Position numbers and translations under genes: made by a program. 64,000 nucleotides of DNA from Afifella pfennigii DSM 17143 (GTDB taxonomy: Bacteria > Pseudomonadota > Alphaproteobacteria > Rhizobiales > Afifellaceae): assembly GCF_000688515.1 (NCBI RefSeq), contig NZ_JHZK01000001.1, positions 310,001 through 374,000 of the forward strand, written 5' to 3'. The first letter of the stretch is position 1. The number at the start of each line of letters is the position of its first letter. The notes under the pieces are model-generated. The model worked only from the letters and a program-made list of their open reading frames with translations. It had not been told where the DNA came from and did not search any database. Of the stretch, positions 26,948-36,108 are shown in pieces.

Positions 26948-26973
26948 GCGAAGGAGCCAGAAAAAGGACAAGC

Positions 26974-26997
26974 GGCGCGCCGGTTCCCCCGCGCGCC
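26974..26997 (+). other. GC hairpin between the ligase and xsc
   Basis: GGCGCGC (26974-26980) and GCGCGCC (26991-26997) form a 7-base GC stem with a 10-base loop. There is no T-tract, so it is not a classic terminator. It may stabilise the 3' end of a processed upstream transcript or adjust xsc expression. Confidence 0.4.
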
Positions 26998-27028
26998 TTG
27001 AAGGAACGCGTGAAAGGGTTTGCCAGAC

Positions 27029-28804
27029 ATGAAGATGACAACGGAAGAAGCGTTTATCAAAGTCCTGCAGATGCATGGCATCCGCCAGGCCTTCGGCATC
27101 ATCGGCTCGGCGATGATGCCGATCTCCGACCTCTTCCCCAAGGCCGGCATCACCTTCTGGGACTGCGCCCATGAGTGCAACGCCGGCTATATGTGCGACG
27201 GCTACACCCGCGCCACCGGCAAGATGGGCATGTGCATCGCCCAGAACGGGCCCGGCATCACCAACTTCGTCACCGCCGTCAAGACTGCCTACTGGAACCA
27301 CACGCCGATGCTTCTGGTGACGCCCCAGGCGGCCAACAAGACCATTGGCCAGGGCGGCTTCCAGGAGATGGAGCAGATGGCGCTGTTCAAGGATTGCGTC
27401 GCCTATCAGGAGGAGGTGCGCGATCCTTCCCGCATCGCCGAGGTTCTGAACCGCGTCATCGAGAAGGCCTGGCGTTCCTCCGGCCCGGCGCAGATCAACG
27501 TGCCGCGCGATTACTGGACCCAGGTCATCGACATCGAACTGCCGCAGATCGTCCGCCTGGAGCGGCCTGCGGGCGGCGAAAAGGCGATCGCGCAGGCGGC
27601 GAAGCTCTTGTCGGAGGCGAAGTTCCCGGTGATCCTCAACGGTGCCGGCGTGGTGCTGGCGGGCGCCATCGACGCCTCGCGCGAGCTCGCCGAGCGCCTC
27701 GACGCGCCGGTCTGCTGCAACTACCAGCACAACGACGCCTTCCCGGGCCATCATCCGCTCGCCGTCGGCCCGCTCGGCTACAACGGCTCCAAGGCGGCGA
27801 TGGAGCTGATTGCCAAGGCGGATGTGGTGCTGGCCCTTGGCACCCGCCTCAACCCCTTCTCCACGCTGCCCGGCTACGGCATCGATTACTGGCCGAAGGA
27901 CGCCAGGCTCATCCAGGTCGACATCAACGCCGACCGCATCGGGCTGACCAAGAAGGTCGCCGTCGGCATCCAGGGCGACGCCAGGAAGGTCGCCGAGGCC
28001 ATCCTCGCCGGCCTCGACGCCGGCGCCGGCGACCACCGGCGCCAGGAGCGGCGCGACCTCATCGCCGAGACGCGCTCGCGCTGGCGCCAGCAGCTTTCTT
28101 CCATGGATCACGAGGACGACGATCCCGGCACCGATTGGAACGAGCGCGCCAGGGACCGCGAGCCGGACCGGATGAGCCCCAGGATGGCCTGGCGGGCGAT
28201 CCAGCAGGCCCTGCCGCGCGAGGCCGTCATCTCCACCGATATCGGCAACAACTGCGCCATCGGCAACGCCTATCCGGATTTCGATGTGGGGCGGAAATAC
28301 CTGGCGCCCGGCCTTTTCGGCCCCTGCGGCTACGGCTTTCCGGCGATCATCGGCGCCAAGATCGGCTCCCCCGACACGCCGGTGGTCGGCTTTGCCGGCG
28401 ACGGCGCCTTCGGCATCTCCATGAACGAGATGACGGCGATCGGGCGCGAGGAATGGCCGGCGATCACCATGGTCGTCTTCCGCAACTACCAGTGGGGCGC
28501 GGAAAAGCGCAACACGACGCTGTGGTTCGACGACAATTTCGTCGGCACCGAGCTCGACCCGCATCTGTCCTACGCCAAGGTGGCCGAGGGCTGCGGCCTT
28601 GTCGGCGTCACCGCCCGCACCATGGAAGAGCTGACCCACGCCCTGCACGAGGCGATCGAGCGGCAGGCCAAGGGCGAGACCACCTTCATCGAGGCGGTTC
28701 TCAACCAGGAGCTCGGCGAGCCCTTCCGCCGCGACGCCATGAAGAAGCCGGTGGAGGTTGCCGGCATAGACCCCGCCGATACGCGCGAGCAGGAGGCCGT
28801 GTGA
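27029..28804 (+). CDS. xsc: Sulfoacetaldehyde acetyltransferase
   Basis: A 591-residue thiamine-diphosphate enzyme closely following the Xsc pattern. The opening [16 protein letters not shown] leads to [15 protein letters not shown], and the catalytic Glu is E49 in [31 protein letters not shown] and the metal/cofactor motif [12 protein letters not shown] near residue 456 follow. It converts sulfoacetaldehyde and phosphate to acetyl phosphate and sulfite in the cytosol. The ATG at 27029 is preferred; a TTG at 27020 and an ATG at 27035 are alternatives. pta follows directly. This gene fixes the operon as a C2-sulfonate dissimilation pathway. Confidence 0.95.
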   Translation: MKMTTEEAFIKVLQMHGIRQAFGIIGSAMMPISDLFPKAGITFWDCAHECNAGYMCDGYTRATGKMGMCIAQNGPGITNFVTAVKTAYWNHTPMLLVTPQAANKTIGQGGFQEMEQMALFKDCVAYQEEVRDPSRIAEVLNRVIEKAWRSSGPAQINVPRDYWTQVIDIELPQIVRLERPAGGEKAIAQAAKLLSEAKFPVILNGAGVVLAGAIDASRELAERLDAPVCCNYQHNDAFPGHHPLAVGPLGYNGSKAAMELIAKADVVLALGTRLNPFSTLPGYGIDYWPKDARLIQVDINADRIGLTKKVAVGIQGDARKVAEAILAGLDAGAGDHRRQERRDLIAETRSRWRQQLSSMDHEDDDPGTDWNERARDREPDRMSPRMAWRAIQQALPREAVISTDIGNNCAIGNAYPDFDVGRKYLAPGLFGPCGYGFPAIIGAKIGSPDTPVVGFAGDGAFGISMNEMTAIGREEWPAITMVVFRNYQWGAEKRNTTLWFDDNFVGTELDPHLSYAKVAEGCGLVGVTARTMEELTHALHEAIERQAKGETTFIEAVLNQELGEPFRRDAMKKPVEVAGIDPADTREQEAV

Positions 28805-28813
28805 CGGCCGGCC

Positions 28814-28835
28814 GGGCGGCGCCCCGGCGCCGCCC
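28814..28835 (+). other. Strong GC hairpin between xsc and pta
   Basis: GGGCGGCGCC (28814-28823) and GGCGCCGCCC (28826-28835) are perfect reverse complements separated by two bases, giving a stem of about eight pairs with a tetraloop or larger. No T-tract follows. It begins 10 bases after the xsc stop and may protect or attenuate the message before pta. Confidence 0.5.
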
Positions 28836-28871
28836 GTGCTTCGCTTGCACAGGGAGGACGAGCGAGGGACG

Positions 28872-29891
28872 ATGAAACCGCTGCGCGACATCCTGGCCAA
28901 GGCCTCGCAGAGCCGCCGGACCATCGCGCTCGCCGAGGGCGAGGATGCGCGCATCGCCGAAGGCGCCGTGCGCGCCGTGCGCGAGGGCGTCGCCGACGTC
29001 ATTTTAGTCGGCAGGCCGGATATCGTGCGCGCGCAGATCCGCGATGCGGGGGGCGACCCCGACGGTTTCGACATCCACGATCCGCAAACCTCCCCGCTGC
29101 TTGAGGAATTCGCCGAGGCCTATGCCGAACTCCGCCGCCACAAAGGGGTGAGCGCGGAGGAGGCGCGCCAGAAGGTCCGCGAGCCGCTCAACTACGCCGC
29201 CCTCCTGGTACGCCAAGGCTATGCCGACGGCACCCTTGCCGGCGCCGTCCACACCACCGCCGACACGGTGCGCGCCGCCTTGCAGATCATCGGCATGGAG
29301 CCCGGCCGCCATCTCGTCTCCAGCTTCTTCCTGATGCTCTTCTGCGCCGAGCATCACGCCAGGAAGGGCGCCCTCATCTTCGCCGATTGCGGCCTGGTGG
29401 TGGATCCGAGCGCCGCCGAGCTTGCCGAGATCGCGCTGCAATCGGCGCATTCCTGCAAGACGGTGCTTGGCCAGACGCCGCGCGTTGCCATGCTCTCCTT
29501 CTCCACCGCCGGCAGCGCCCGCCACGGCCATGTCAGCAAGGTGGTGGAGGCCACGGCGCTTGCCCGCACCGCGGCCCCCGACATCGCCATCGACGGCGAG
29601 CTGCAATTCGACGCCGCCTTCGTGCCGGCCATCGCCGAGCGCAAGGCGCAGGGCTCTGCCGTCGCCGGCCAGGCCAATGTCTTCGTCTTTCCCAACCTCG
29701 ATGCCGGCAATCTCGGCTACAAGATCGCCGAGCGGCTCGGCGGCGCGCTCGCCATCGGGCCCATCCTGCAGGGGCTCCGCCAGCCGGCCAACGACCTCTC
29801 GCGCGGCTGCAGCGCCGAGGACGTCCTGCACATGATCGCCGTCACCGCGACGCAGGCCGAGCGCAGCGAGGCGCCCGCCGCCACCGTCTAG
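28872..29891 (+). CDS. pta: Phosphate acetyltransferase
   Basis: A 339-residue phosphotransacetylase of the short form without the regulatory N-terminal domain. It opens with [26 protein letters not shown], and [19 protein letters not shown] and the substrate region [17 protein letters not shown] lie near the C-terminus. It converts the acetyl phosphate made by Xsc into acetyl-CoA, closing the pathway. I start it at ATG 28872 with GAGGGAC upstream; the frame extends 12 residues further but lacks a better signal. xsc-pta adjacency is widespread in sulfonate degraders. Confidence 0.93.
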   Translation: MKPLRDILAKASQSRRTIALAEGEDARIAEGAVRAVREGVADVILVGRPDIVRAQIRDAGGDPDGFDIHDPQTSPLLEEFAEAYAELRRHKGVSAEEARQKVREPLNYAALLVRQGYADGTLAGAVHTTADTVRAALQIIGMEPGRHLVSSFFLMLFCAEHHARKGALIFADCGLVVDPSAAELAEIALQSAHSCKTVLGQTPRVAMLSFSTAGSARHGHVSKVVEATALARTAAPDIAIDGELQFDAAFVPAIAERKAQGSAVAGQANVFVFPNLDAGNLGYKIAERLGGALAIGPILQGLRQPANDLSRGCSAEDVLHMIAVTATQAERSEAPAATV

Positions 29892-30029
29892 AGGGCGATG
29901 AGGCCTGGCGTCGCAGGCGCGGCTGCCATCCCCTTCTTTTTGCACCTTTTTAGCGATTTACAGACGGCTGACGCAACCGCCGATAGGCAGCGCCTCGCGC
30001 CTTTGCGCCATTTCGGCGCGCGGCGAAGA

Positions 30030-30050
30030 GCCATCGCGATTTTCGATGGC
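30030..30050. repeat. Inverted repeat in the 238-base gap after pta
   Basis: GCCATCG (30030-30036) and CGATGGC (30044-30050) are perfect reverse complements with a 7-base loop containing CGATTTT. The gap between pta and the next small gene has a T-rich stretch near 29936-29951 but no convincing stem in front of it. The hairpin could be a leader structure of the small gene or an operator. Confidence 0.35.
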
Positions 30051-30129
30051 AGCCCTTCCATATCTGCCATTGTGCGATGCCAAAACGAAGCCTATGTCCT
30101 GGTCAACGCACCACCTAGGAGCACACACG

Positions 30130-30333
30130 ATGGCAACCCGGTTGCACCACGAAACACCGCATCTCCTGCCCAATCTCGGCGCCTCTCTGGCGCGCTTCGG
30201 GCGGTCGATCGCGACCTTCATGTCCGTCTTCCATACCTCTTGTCAGCTGGCCGCCGAGGCGGAGGCGGAGAACCGCCTGCCGGACAACGCGCTGGAGCGT
30301 CTCTCCCGCGCGGCCAAGCCGACGACGCGCTGA
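30130..30333 (+). CDS. Small conserved-type protein of unknown function
   Basis: A 67-residue open frame with an ATG at 30130 preceded by TAGGAG at a good distance. The protein has a mixed helical first half (LGASLARFGRSIATFMSVF) and an acidic then basic tail (AEAEAENRLPDNALERL). I do not recognise a family; it is loosely reminiscent of the small DUF1127-like proteins of alphaproteobacteria but lacks their signature. It ends 15 bases before the TTG start of the lysR gene, so the two may be co-transcribed. Coding status is plausible rather than proven. Confidence 0.45.
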   Translation: MATRLHHETPHLLPNLGASLARFGRSIATFMSVFHTSCQLAAEAEAENRLPDNALERLSRAAKPTTR

Positions 30334-30348
30334 TCGGCGCGCGGGCGC

Positions 30349-31281
30349 TTGCGACGGCTCGACGTCCTGTCGCTGCGCTGCGTCCTTGCGGTGCAGCATA
30401 CCGGCAGCATCGCTTCTGCCGGCGATCAGCTCGGCATGGCCGCTTCGGCCGTCAGCAAGCGCATTTCCGATCTGGAGGCGGAGATCGGCTTTCCGATCTT
30501 CGCCCGCAGCAACCGCGGCGTGGTGCCGACCGCTGTCGGCGAAGCGGTCATTGAGCGGGCGCGCCGTATCGTCGAACTGACGGACGGCTTCACCGCCGAT
30601 CTTGCCGAATTCGCCGAAGGCACGCGCGGCGAGGTGCGCCTTTCCGTCGTCTCCGCCGCGCTCGCCGGCCCTCTCGCCGACGATCTCCGCTCGTTCGAAA
30701 AGCACCATCCGCTCGTCCATGTCATGCTGATGGAGCGCGCCCATCGCGAGGCCGTGCGCATGGTCGCCGACGGTCTGTGCGATCTCGGCATCAGCGCCGA
30801 TCATCAAATTCCCGCCGATCTGGAGCGGCACGATTACGCCGACGATCCGGTCTGGGTCATCGGCCCGCGCGGCCACTCCCTGTTCGAGGGGCGTCGCGCT
30901 GAGGAAAAGATCGCCTTCGCCGACACCCTGCAGCACGACATCATCTCGCTTGCCGGCGGCGCCTCCATCGAGGCCATGATCGTCAACGCCGCCGCCATGA
31001 TCGACCATCCCATCCGCAAGCATTTCGAGGTGACGCGCCACGATTCGCTGCGGCGTCTGGTGGAGGCCGGGCTCGGCATCGGCTTCATCCGCGAGAGCGG
31101 CGTCACCCGCTTCGTCAAGGTTTACCGTATCGACGGGCGTCCGCTCTCCGACGATTGGGCGATGCGCCGCCTGTGCATCATGCGCCGCGATTCGGCGCTG
31201 CTCGGCGGCGCCGCCAAGGCGCTTGAGAGCCATCTCCTCGAGGCGGCCGCGGCCCGCACCAAAGCCGGCCGCAAGAGCTGA
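30349..31281 (+). CDS. LysR-family transcriptional regulator
   Basis: A 310-residue LysR-type regulator. The helix-turn-helix is at the N-terminus (LRCVLAVQHTGSIASAGDQLGMAASAVSKRI, within residues 8-40), followed by an effector-binding domain. The start appears to be a TTG at 30349, because the DNA-binding helix begins within a few residues and no ATG is available upstream in frame. Its targets are not evident: it could act on the small gene before it, the convergent pfkB gene, or genes elsewhere. Confidence 0.85.
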   Translation: MRRLDVLSLRCVLAVQHTGSIASAGDQLGMAASAVSKRISDLEAEIGFPIFARSNRGVVPTAVGEAVIERARRIVELTDGFTADLAEFAEGTRGEVRLSVVSAALAGPLADDLRSFEKHHPLVHVMLMERAHREAVRMVADGLCDLGISADHQIPADLERHDYADDPVWVIGPRGHSLFEGRRAEEKIAFADTLQHDIISLAGGASIEAMIVNAAAMIDHPIRKHFEVTRHDSLRRLVEAGLGIGFIRESGVTRFVKVYRIDGRPLSDDWAMRRLCIMRRDSALLGGAAKALESHLLEAAAARTKAGRKS

Positions 31282-31293
31282 GGCGCCCGGCGC

Positions 31294-32226
31294 TTAGCCG
31301 CTTCCCTCGATCTCGCCGCGCCGCGGCAGGTCGGCTCCCCGCCGCCCGCAGGTCGCGGCGCCCGCCGCCGCCGCGAAGGCGGTAAGCTCCAGAACCTCCT
31401 CCGCGCCCATCTTCGCCAGCGCCGCTCGGCACCTGACGCCGCGTTCCGCCAGCCCGGCGATGAGGGCGGCCATGAAGGCGTCCCCCGCCCCGACGCTATC
31501 GGCGACGTCGACCTTGGGCGCAGCCGCCGCGATCCGGCCGAAGCCGCCATAGGCTTCCGCGCCCTCTGCCCCGCGCGTGACGACGACGAGGCCCACCCCG
31601 GCCTCAAGCCAGCTTCGCGCCACCTCTCCCGCACCTATCCCGGGATAGAGAAGCGCCACATCCTCCTCGCTCGCCTTGACCACATCGCTGACGGCGAGGA
31701 AGTCGAAGACCCGGCGCCGCCACACATCGAGATCCGGCTCCGCCGTCGGCCGCACATTGGGGTCGAGCGTCAGAAGGCGCCGTCCCGCCTCGCGCCGATG
31801 CTGCAGGAGCAGGCTGGAGCCGACCGGCTCGGCGACGAGCGAGAAGGAGCCGGCATGAATGCCCCAGACCTCTGCGCCGAGCGCCGGCAAATCCTCCGCA
31901 ACAAGCTGCCGGTCGGCGGCCCTCTCGCCATAGAAGGCGTAGGCCGGCGCCCCACCGGGCGTCAGCTCGACCAGGCTGAGCGTCGTCGGCGCCTGCCGGC
32001 GGCGAAGATAGCGGCCATCGACGCCTTCGCGGCGCAGCGCCTGGCTCAGCCGCTCGCCGAGCGCGTCGCTCGACAGCCCTGTCAGAAGCGCGCAATCCTG
32101 GCCGAGCCGCGCCAGCCCGACGGCAAGGTTGAAGGGCGAGCCGCCCATGCGCGCCTCGAAGACAAGGCTCGCTTCGCTCTCGCTGCCGTAGAGATCGAAA
32201 AGCGCCTCGCCGCAGACGAGAAACAT
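31294..32226 (-). CDS. PfkB/ribokinase-family sugar kinase, probable fructokinase
   Basis: A 310-residue PfkB-family kinase. N-terminal substrate motifs are LVCGEALFDL and MGGSPFNLAVGLARLG. The C-terminal anion hole and catalytic Asp lie in DSVGAGDAFMAAL. The family transfers phosphate from ATP to a sugar such as fructose or 2-keto-3-deoxygluconate. The ATG at 32226 is preferred; a GTG precedes it directly. It is convergent with lysR and divergent from the DUF4010 gene, with no sugar operon around it. Confidence 0.85.
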   Translation of the reverse strand: MFLVCGEALFDLYGSESEASLVFEARMGGSPFNLAVGLARLGQDCALLTGLSSDALGERLSQALRREGVDGRYLRRRQAPTTLSLVELTPGGAPAYAFYGERAADRQLVAEDLPALGAEVWGIHAGSFSLVAEPVGSSLLLQHRREAGRRLLTLDPNVRPTAEPDLDVWRRRVFDFLAVSDVVKASEEDVALLYPGIGAGEVARSWLEAGVGLVVVTRGAEGAEAYGGFGRIAAAAPKVDVADSVGAGDAFMAALIAGLAERGVRCRAALAKMGAEEVLELTAFAAAAGAATCGRRGADLPRRGEIEGSG

Positions 32227-32423
32227 CACCGAGGACCGTGCGAAGATGGGGTCATGATCGTGTTCCTAGCCCCTTCCGGGCCGCTCGCGCCACCGCCGCT
32301 GCGCCGCCGGGGACGAACTGCGCCTGGCGCCGCGCCGGCCTTGATCTGGATCAGCGCCCCGCCTCGGCACCAGGACGCATCCTTGCCGGAATTGGGGGCG
32401 TTGCACGATGCGGATCGGCCGTG

Positions 32424-33683
32424 ATGAGTGAGATGGAGCTCCTCCTGCGCCTTACCGCGGCGCTGGCGATCGGGGTTCTGATCGGACTGGAGCGCGGCTG
32501 GAAGACGCGCCGGGCGGAGGATCAAAAACGCGCCGCGGGCTTCCGCACCTTCGCCCTCTCCGGCCTTCTCGGCGGCATCTCGGCCGCCCTCGCGGAGGTG
32601 CTCGGCGGGCTCTTCATCGGTTTTGCCTTTTTCGGCTTTTCCCTCGCCTTCGTCTCCTTCCACTGGCTGCAGGCAAGGGACGAAGGGCATTTCAGCGTGA
32701 CGACGGTCGTCGCCGGCCTCGTCACCTTCGTTCTCGGGGCGCTGGCGGTGGCGGGCGACCAGCGCATCGCGGCGGCCTCCGCCGTTGCCGCCGCCCTGCT
32801 TCTGGCGCTGCGCGAGCCCCTGCATCGCTGGATTGCCCGGCTCACCTGGGAGGAGGTTCGGGCGGTCCTCATCCTCGTGGCGATGACCTTTCTCCTCCTT
32901 CCCTTCCTGCCGAACCGCACCGTCGATCCCTGGGACGCCATCAATCCTTATCAGATCTGGCTTCTGGCCATCCTCATCGCGGCGATATCCTTCGGCGGCT
33001 ACGTGGCGATGAAGGTATTCGGCAGCCGGCTCGGCCTGATGATGACGGCGACGGCCGGCGGCCTCGCCTCCTCCACCGCCACCACCGTGACCTTCGCGCG
33101 CATGGCGCGGGAGCGGCCCGGTACCTGGCGCCTTCTCAGCGCCGGCATTCTCGTCTCCTCCATCGTCATGACGGCACGCGTCGGCGTCTTTGCGGCGGCG
33201 CTCAACGCCGCGTTGCTTCCTCTCATCCTGCCCGCCCTGCTTGTCAGCGGCGGAGCGCTGACGCTCGGCGCGGCGCTGCTCGCCTCCGGGCGCAGCGCGC
33301 CTGCCGGCGCCGAGCTTGCTATCGCCAATCCGCTGGATATCGGCACGACGCTGCGGCTCGCCGCCATTCTCGCCGTGATCATGCTGTCGGTCGGCATCGT
33401 CCTGCAGGAGTTCGGCGATGAAGGCGTCATCGCCATCGCCGCCATCTCCGGCCTCGCCGATGTCGACGCCGTCACCATCTCCATGGTGCAGATGTCGAAA
33501 TCGACGCTCGCCGACGTCACCGCCGTTCAGGCCGTGCTCGTCTCCGTCGCCGTCAACACCGTCTCCAAGGCCGCCATCGCCGCCTTTCTCGGCGGCCGCC
33601 GCGTCGGCCTTGCGGTCGGCCTTGCCAGCCTCGTCGCCCTTATCGGCATCGCCGTCGCGGCCGCCGCCATCGGCTTGTTATAG
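32424..33683 (+). CDS. MgtC/SapB-DUF4010 integral membrane protein
   Basis: A 419-residue membrane protein. The N-terminal third resembles MgtC/SapB (LTAALAIGVLIGLERGWKTRR), and the rest matches the DUF4010 arrangement of about ten helices, including GLASSTATTVTFARMARERP and ISGLADVDAVTISMVQM. Function of this combination is not established; MgtC proteins are linked to Mg2+ limitation and ATP synthase control. The start at 32424 (GTGATG) discards a long non-conserved upstream frame. The next gene, a HAD-ATPase fusion, starts 61 bases later on the same strand. The 197 bases upstream of the start, back to pfkB, show nothing specific. Confidence 0.8.
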   Translation: MSEMELLLRLTAALAIGVLIGLERGWKTRRAEDQKRAAGFRTFALSGLLGGISAALAEVLGGLFIGFAFFGFSLAFVSFHWLQARDEGHFSVTTVVAGLVTFVLGALAVAGDQRIAAASAVAAALLLALREPLHRWIARLTWEEVRAVLILVAMTFLLLPFLPNRTVDPWDAINPYQIWLLAILIAAISFGGYVAMKVFGSRLGLMMTATAGGLASSTATTVTFARMARERPGTWRLLSAGILVSSIVMTARVGVFAAALNAALLPLILPALLVSGGALTLGAALLASGRSAPAGAELAIANPLDIGTTLRLAAILAVIMLSVGIVLQEFGDEGVIAIAAISGLADVDAVTISMVQMSKSTLADVTAVQAVLVSVAVNTVSKAAIAAFLGGRRVGLAVGLASLVALIGIAVAAAAIGLL

Positions 33684-33744
33684 TCCTCCGCCAAGCGATG
33701 GCCGCGGAGGCAAGACACACGCCGATGCAAGGAGAAGGGCCCCG

Positions 33745-35454
33745 ATGTATTTCCTCGCTCTTGCCGCCGATTACGACGGCACGCTCGCCGAGCACGGCGC
33801 CGTCATGGCCGACACCCTTGCCGCCCTGCGCCGCCTGAAGGAGGGCGGGCGCCGGCTCTTTCTCGTCACCGGCCGCGAGCTGGCCGATCTGCGCCACGCC
33901 TTTGCCGAGCTCGACCTGTTCGACCGCGTCGTCGTGGAGAACGGGGCCGTCGTCTACGATCCTGCCACCGGCCGCGAGCGGCCCATCGCCCCGCCTCCCT
34001 CGCCCGCCCTGGTCGAGCGTCTGATGCGGCGCGGAGTTGAGCCGATTTCCGTCGGCCATTCCATCCTCGCCACCTGGGAGCCGCACGAAAAGACCGTCCT
34101 GGAAGCCATTCACGAGTTGGGCCTGGAGCTGCAGATCACCTTCAACAAGGGCGCCGTCATGGTCCTGCCGCCGGGCGTCAACAAGGCGAGCGGGCTGAAG
34201 GCGGCGCTCGCCGAGCTCGACATCTCCCGCCACAATACCGTCGCCGTCGGCGATGCGCAGAACGACCATGCCTTCCTGAGCGCCTGCGGCTGCGCCGCGG
34301 CCGTCGCCAACGCCCTGCCGGCGCTGAAGGAAGAGGCCGATCTGGTGCTCTCAGGCGACCACGGTCGCGGCGTCGCGGAGCTGATCGAGGAGCTGATGGC
34401 GAAGGATATCGCCATGGTGCCGACGGCGCGGCACGGCCTTCTCGTCGGCACTGGCGAGGACGGCGAGGAGATCTTCCTGCCTCCGCAAAGCTGCACCCTC
34501 CTCGCCGGCGCCTCGGGCGCCGGCAAGTCGCAATTCGCCACGCTTCTGACCGAGCGCATGGCGGAGCGGGATTTCGAATTCTGCGTCTTCGACCCGGAAG
34601 GCGATTACGAAGGGCTCCAGAATGCCGTCGGCGTCGGCGAGCGCAACACCCCGCCCGCGGCGGCCGAGGCGGCGAAGCTGTTGCGCGAGACCGGCGTCAA
34701 CGTCGTCGTCAACGCCCTCGCCCTGCCGCGCGAGGAAAGGCAGGCGCTCTTCGCCGAGCTGCTGCCGCCGGTCGCCGAGCTGAAGGCCCGGAGCGGCCGC
34801 CCGCAATGGATCCTCCTCGACGAGGCCCACCACGTCCTGCCTTCCACCGCCGGGGACATGCATGAGGCTCTGGAAGGCTTGCCGGCGACGATCTTCGTCA
34901 CCGTCAGCCCGGATCTCCTCGCCGCCTCGGCGCTGCGCCGCGTCGATATCGCCCTCGCCTTCGGCGGCAAGGCGGACGAGACGCTGAAGCGCCTCGCCGA
35001 AGTCCTCGGCCTGCCGGCTCCCCTGCCGAAAGGGACCCGGCGCGAGAACGAGATTCTGTTCTGGGATCTGCGTTCCGGCAAGGAGCCCCGGCGCGTGCGG
35101 GTGGCATCGCCTCGCCAGCGCCATCATCGCCACCGGGGCAAATACGCCGCCGGCGATGTCGGCGCATGGCACAGCTTCTATTTCCGCGGCCCGCAGCGCC
35201 GGCTCAACCTGCCGGCACGCAATCTCGGCCAGTTCCTCAAGCTCGCCGAAGGCGTCGACGATGCGACCTGGGAGCACCATCTGCGCGCCGGCGACTATTC
35301 GGCCTGGTTCCGCCATGTCATCCGCGACGAGGCGCTGGCGCATGAGACGCAGGCGATTGAAGCCGATACCGGCATCGACGCGCGCGAAAGCCGCAGACGC
35401 ATCCGCAGCGCCGTCACCCGCCGCTACGTGGAGGCTGAAGGCAGCGGCGGGTGA
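33745..35454 (+). CDS. HAD-IIB phosphatase fused to a HerA/DUF87-like P-loop ATPase
   Basis: A 569-residue three-part protein. Residues about 1-215 are a HAD-IIB phosphatase with motif I ADYDGTLAEHG, motif II LVTGRE, motif III lysine in NKASGL and motif IV VGDAQNDHAF. Residues about 235-440 are a P-loop ATPase with Walker A GASGAGKS (255-262) and Walker B ILLDEAHH (D359, E360), of the kind seen in DUF87/HerA proteins. The last 130 residues start with a histidine-rich link and contain AWHSFYFRGP and HHLRAGDYSAWFRHVIRDEALA, a conserved-looking helical module. All catalytic residues of both enzymes are present. Joint function is unknown. Confidence 0.82.
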   Translation: MYFLALAADYDGTLAEHGAVMADTLAALRRLKEGGRRLFLVTGRELADLRHAFAELDLFDRVVVENGAVVYDPATGRERPIAPPPSPALVERLMRRGVEPISVGHSILATWEPHEKTVLEAIHELGLELQITFNKGAVMVLPPGVNKASGLKAALAELDISRHNTVAVGDAQNDHAFLSACGCAAAVANALPALKEEADLVLSGDHGRGVAELIEELMAKDIAMVPTARHGLLVGTGEDGEEIFLPPQSCTLLAGASGAGKSQFATLLTERMAERDFEFCVFDPEGDYEGLQNAVGVGERNTPPAAAEAAKLLRETGVNVVVNALALPREERQALFAELLPPVAELKARSGRPQWILLDEAHHVLPSTAGDMHEALEGLPATIFVTVSPDLLAASALRRVDIALAFGGKADETLKRLAEVLGLPAPLPKGTRRENEILFWDLRSGKEPRRVRVASPRQRHHRHRGKYAAGDVGAWHSFYFRGPQRRLNLPARNLGQFLKLAEGVDDATWEHHLRAGDYSAWFRHVIRDEALAHETQAIEADTGIDARESRRRIRSAVTRRYVEAEGSGG

Positions 35455-35499
35455 CGGGCGCGCCGGCCGGCTGCGGCGAGCGCCCCGACCGGCCGATGA

Positions 35500-36108
35500 T
35501 CAGCCGATCACCAGCGTATGCTCCTCCGGAAAGTCCATCGGCGGAATCAGCATGTTCTCCGGCGCCGGCCCGGAGCGGATGCGCCCGGAGGTATCGTAGA
35601 CCGAGCCGTGGCAGGGGCAGAACCAGCCGTTGTAATCGCCCGCCTCGCCCAGCGGCACGCAGCCGAGATGCGTGCAGATACCGACCATCACCAGGAAATC
35701 CCCGTGCCCGGCCGCGGCACGGTTCTCATCGCTCGCCGGCGCATCCGGCGGCAGGTTCTCGTTGCGGGCGATCGGGTCCTTCAGCTCGCTGAGCGGCGTG
35801 GAGCGGGAAGCCTCGACCTCCTCCGCGGTACGGTAGCGCACGAAGACCGGCTTGCCGCGCCACATCACGGTAATCGACTGGCCGCGCTCCATGCCGGAGA
35901 TATCGACTTCGATGGAGGCCAGCGCCAGCGCCGAGGCGTCGGGGTTCATCTGGTCGATGAACGGCCACAGCGTGACGGCGCCGCCGACGGCGGCAAGAGC
36001 GCCGGTCGCGACAATGAGAAAATCGCGGCGGCTCGGCTCTTGCCCCTCCTCGGGTGCCTGCTCGGGGGGAATCTCGAGCCCTGTTGTGGGATAGAGATAT
36101 GACGACAT
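35500..36108 (-). CDS. petA: Rieske iron-sulfur subunit of ubiquinol-cytochrome c reductase
   Basis: A 202-residue bc1-type Rieske protein. A twin-arginine motif (SRRDFLIVATGALAAVGG) starts the single membrane anchor near residue 25, and the bc1 N-terminal domain follows (PFIDQMNPD). Cluster motifs are CTHLGCVP and CPCHGSVYD, including the disulfide cysteines. The start at 36108 has an ideal AAGGAGG. The partner genes petB and petC are not next to it, which is unusual. It is divergent from the PadR gene across 183 bases containing a palindrome. Confidence 0.9.
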   Translation of the reverse strand: MSSYLYPTTGLEIPPEQAPEEGQEPSRRDFLIVATGALAAVGGAVTLWPFIDQMNPDASALALASIEVDISGMERGQSITVMWRGKPVFVRYRTAEEVEASRSTPLSELKDPIARNENLPPDAPASDENRAAAGHGDFLVMVGICTHLGCVPLGEAGDYNGWFCPCHGSVYDTSGRIRSGPAPENMLIPPMDFPEEHTLVIG

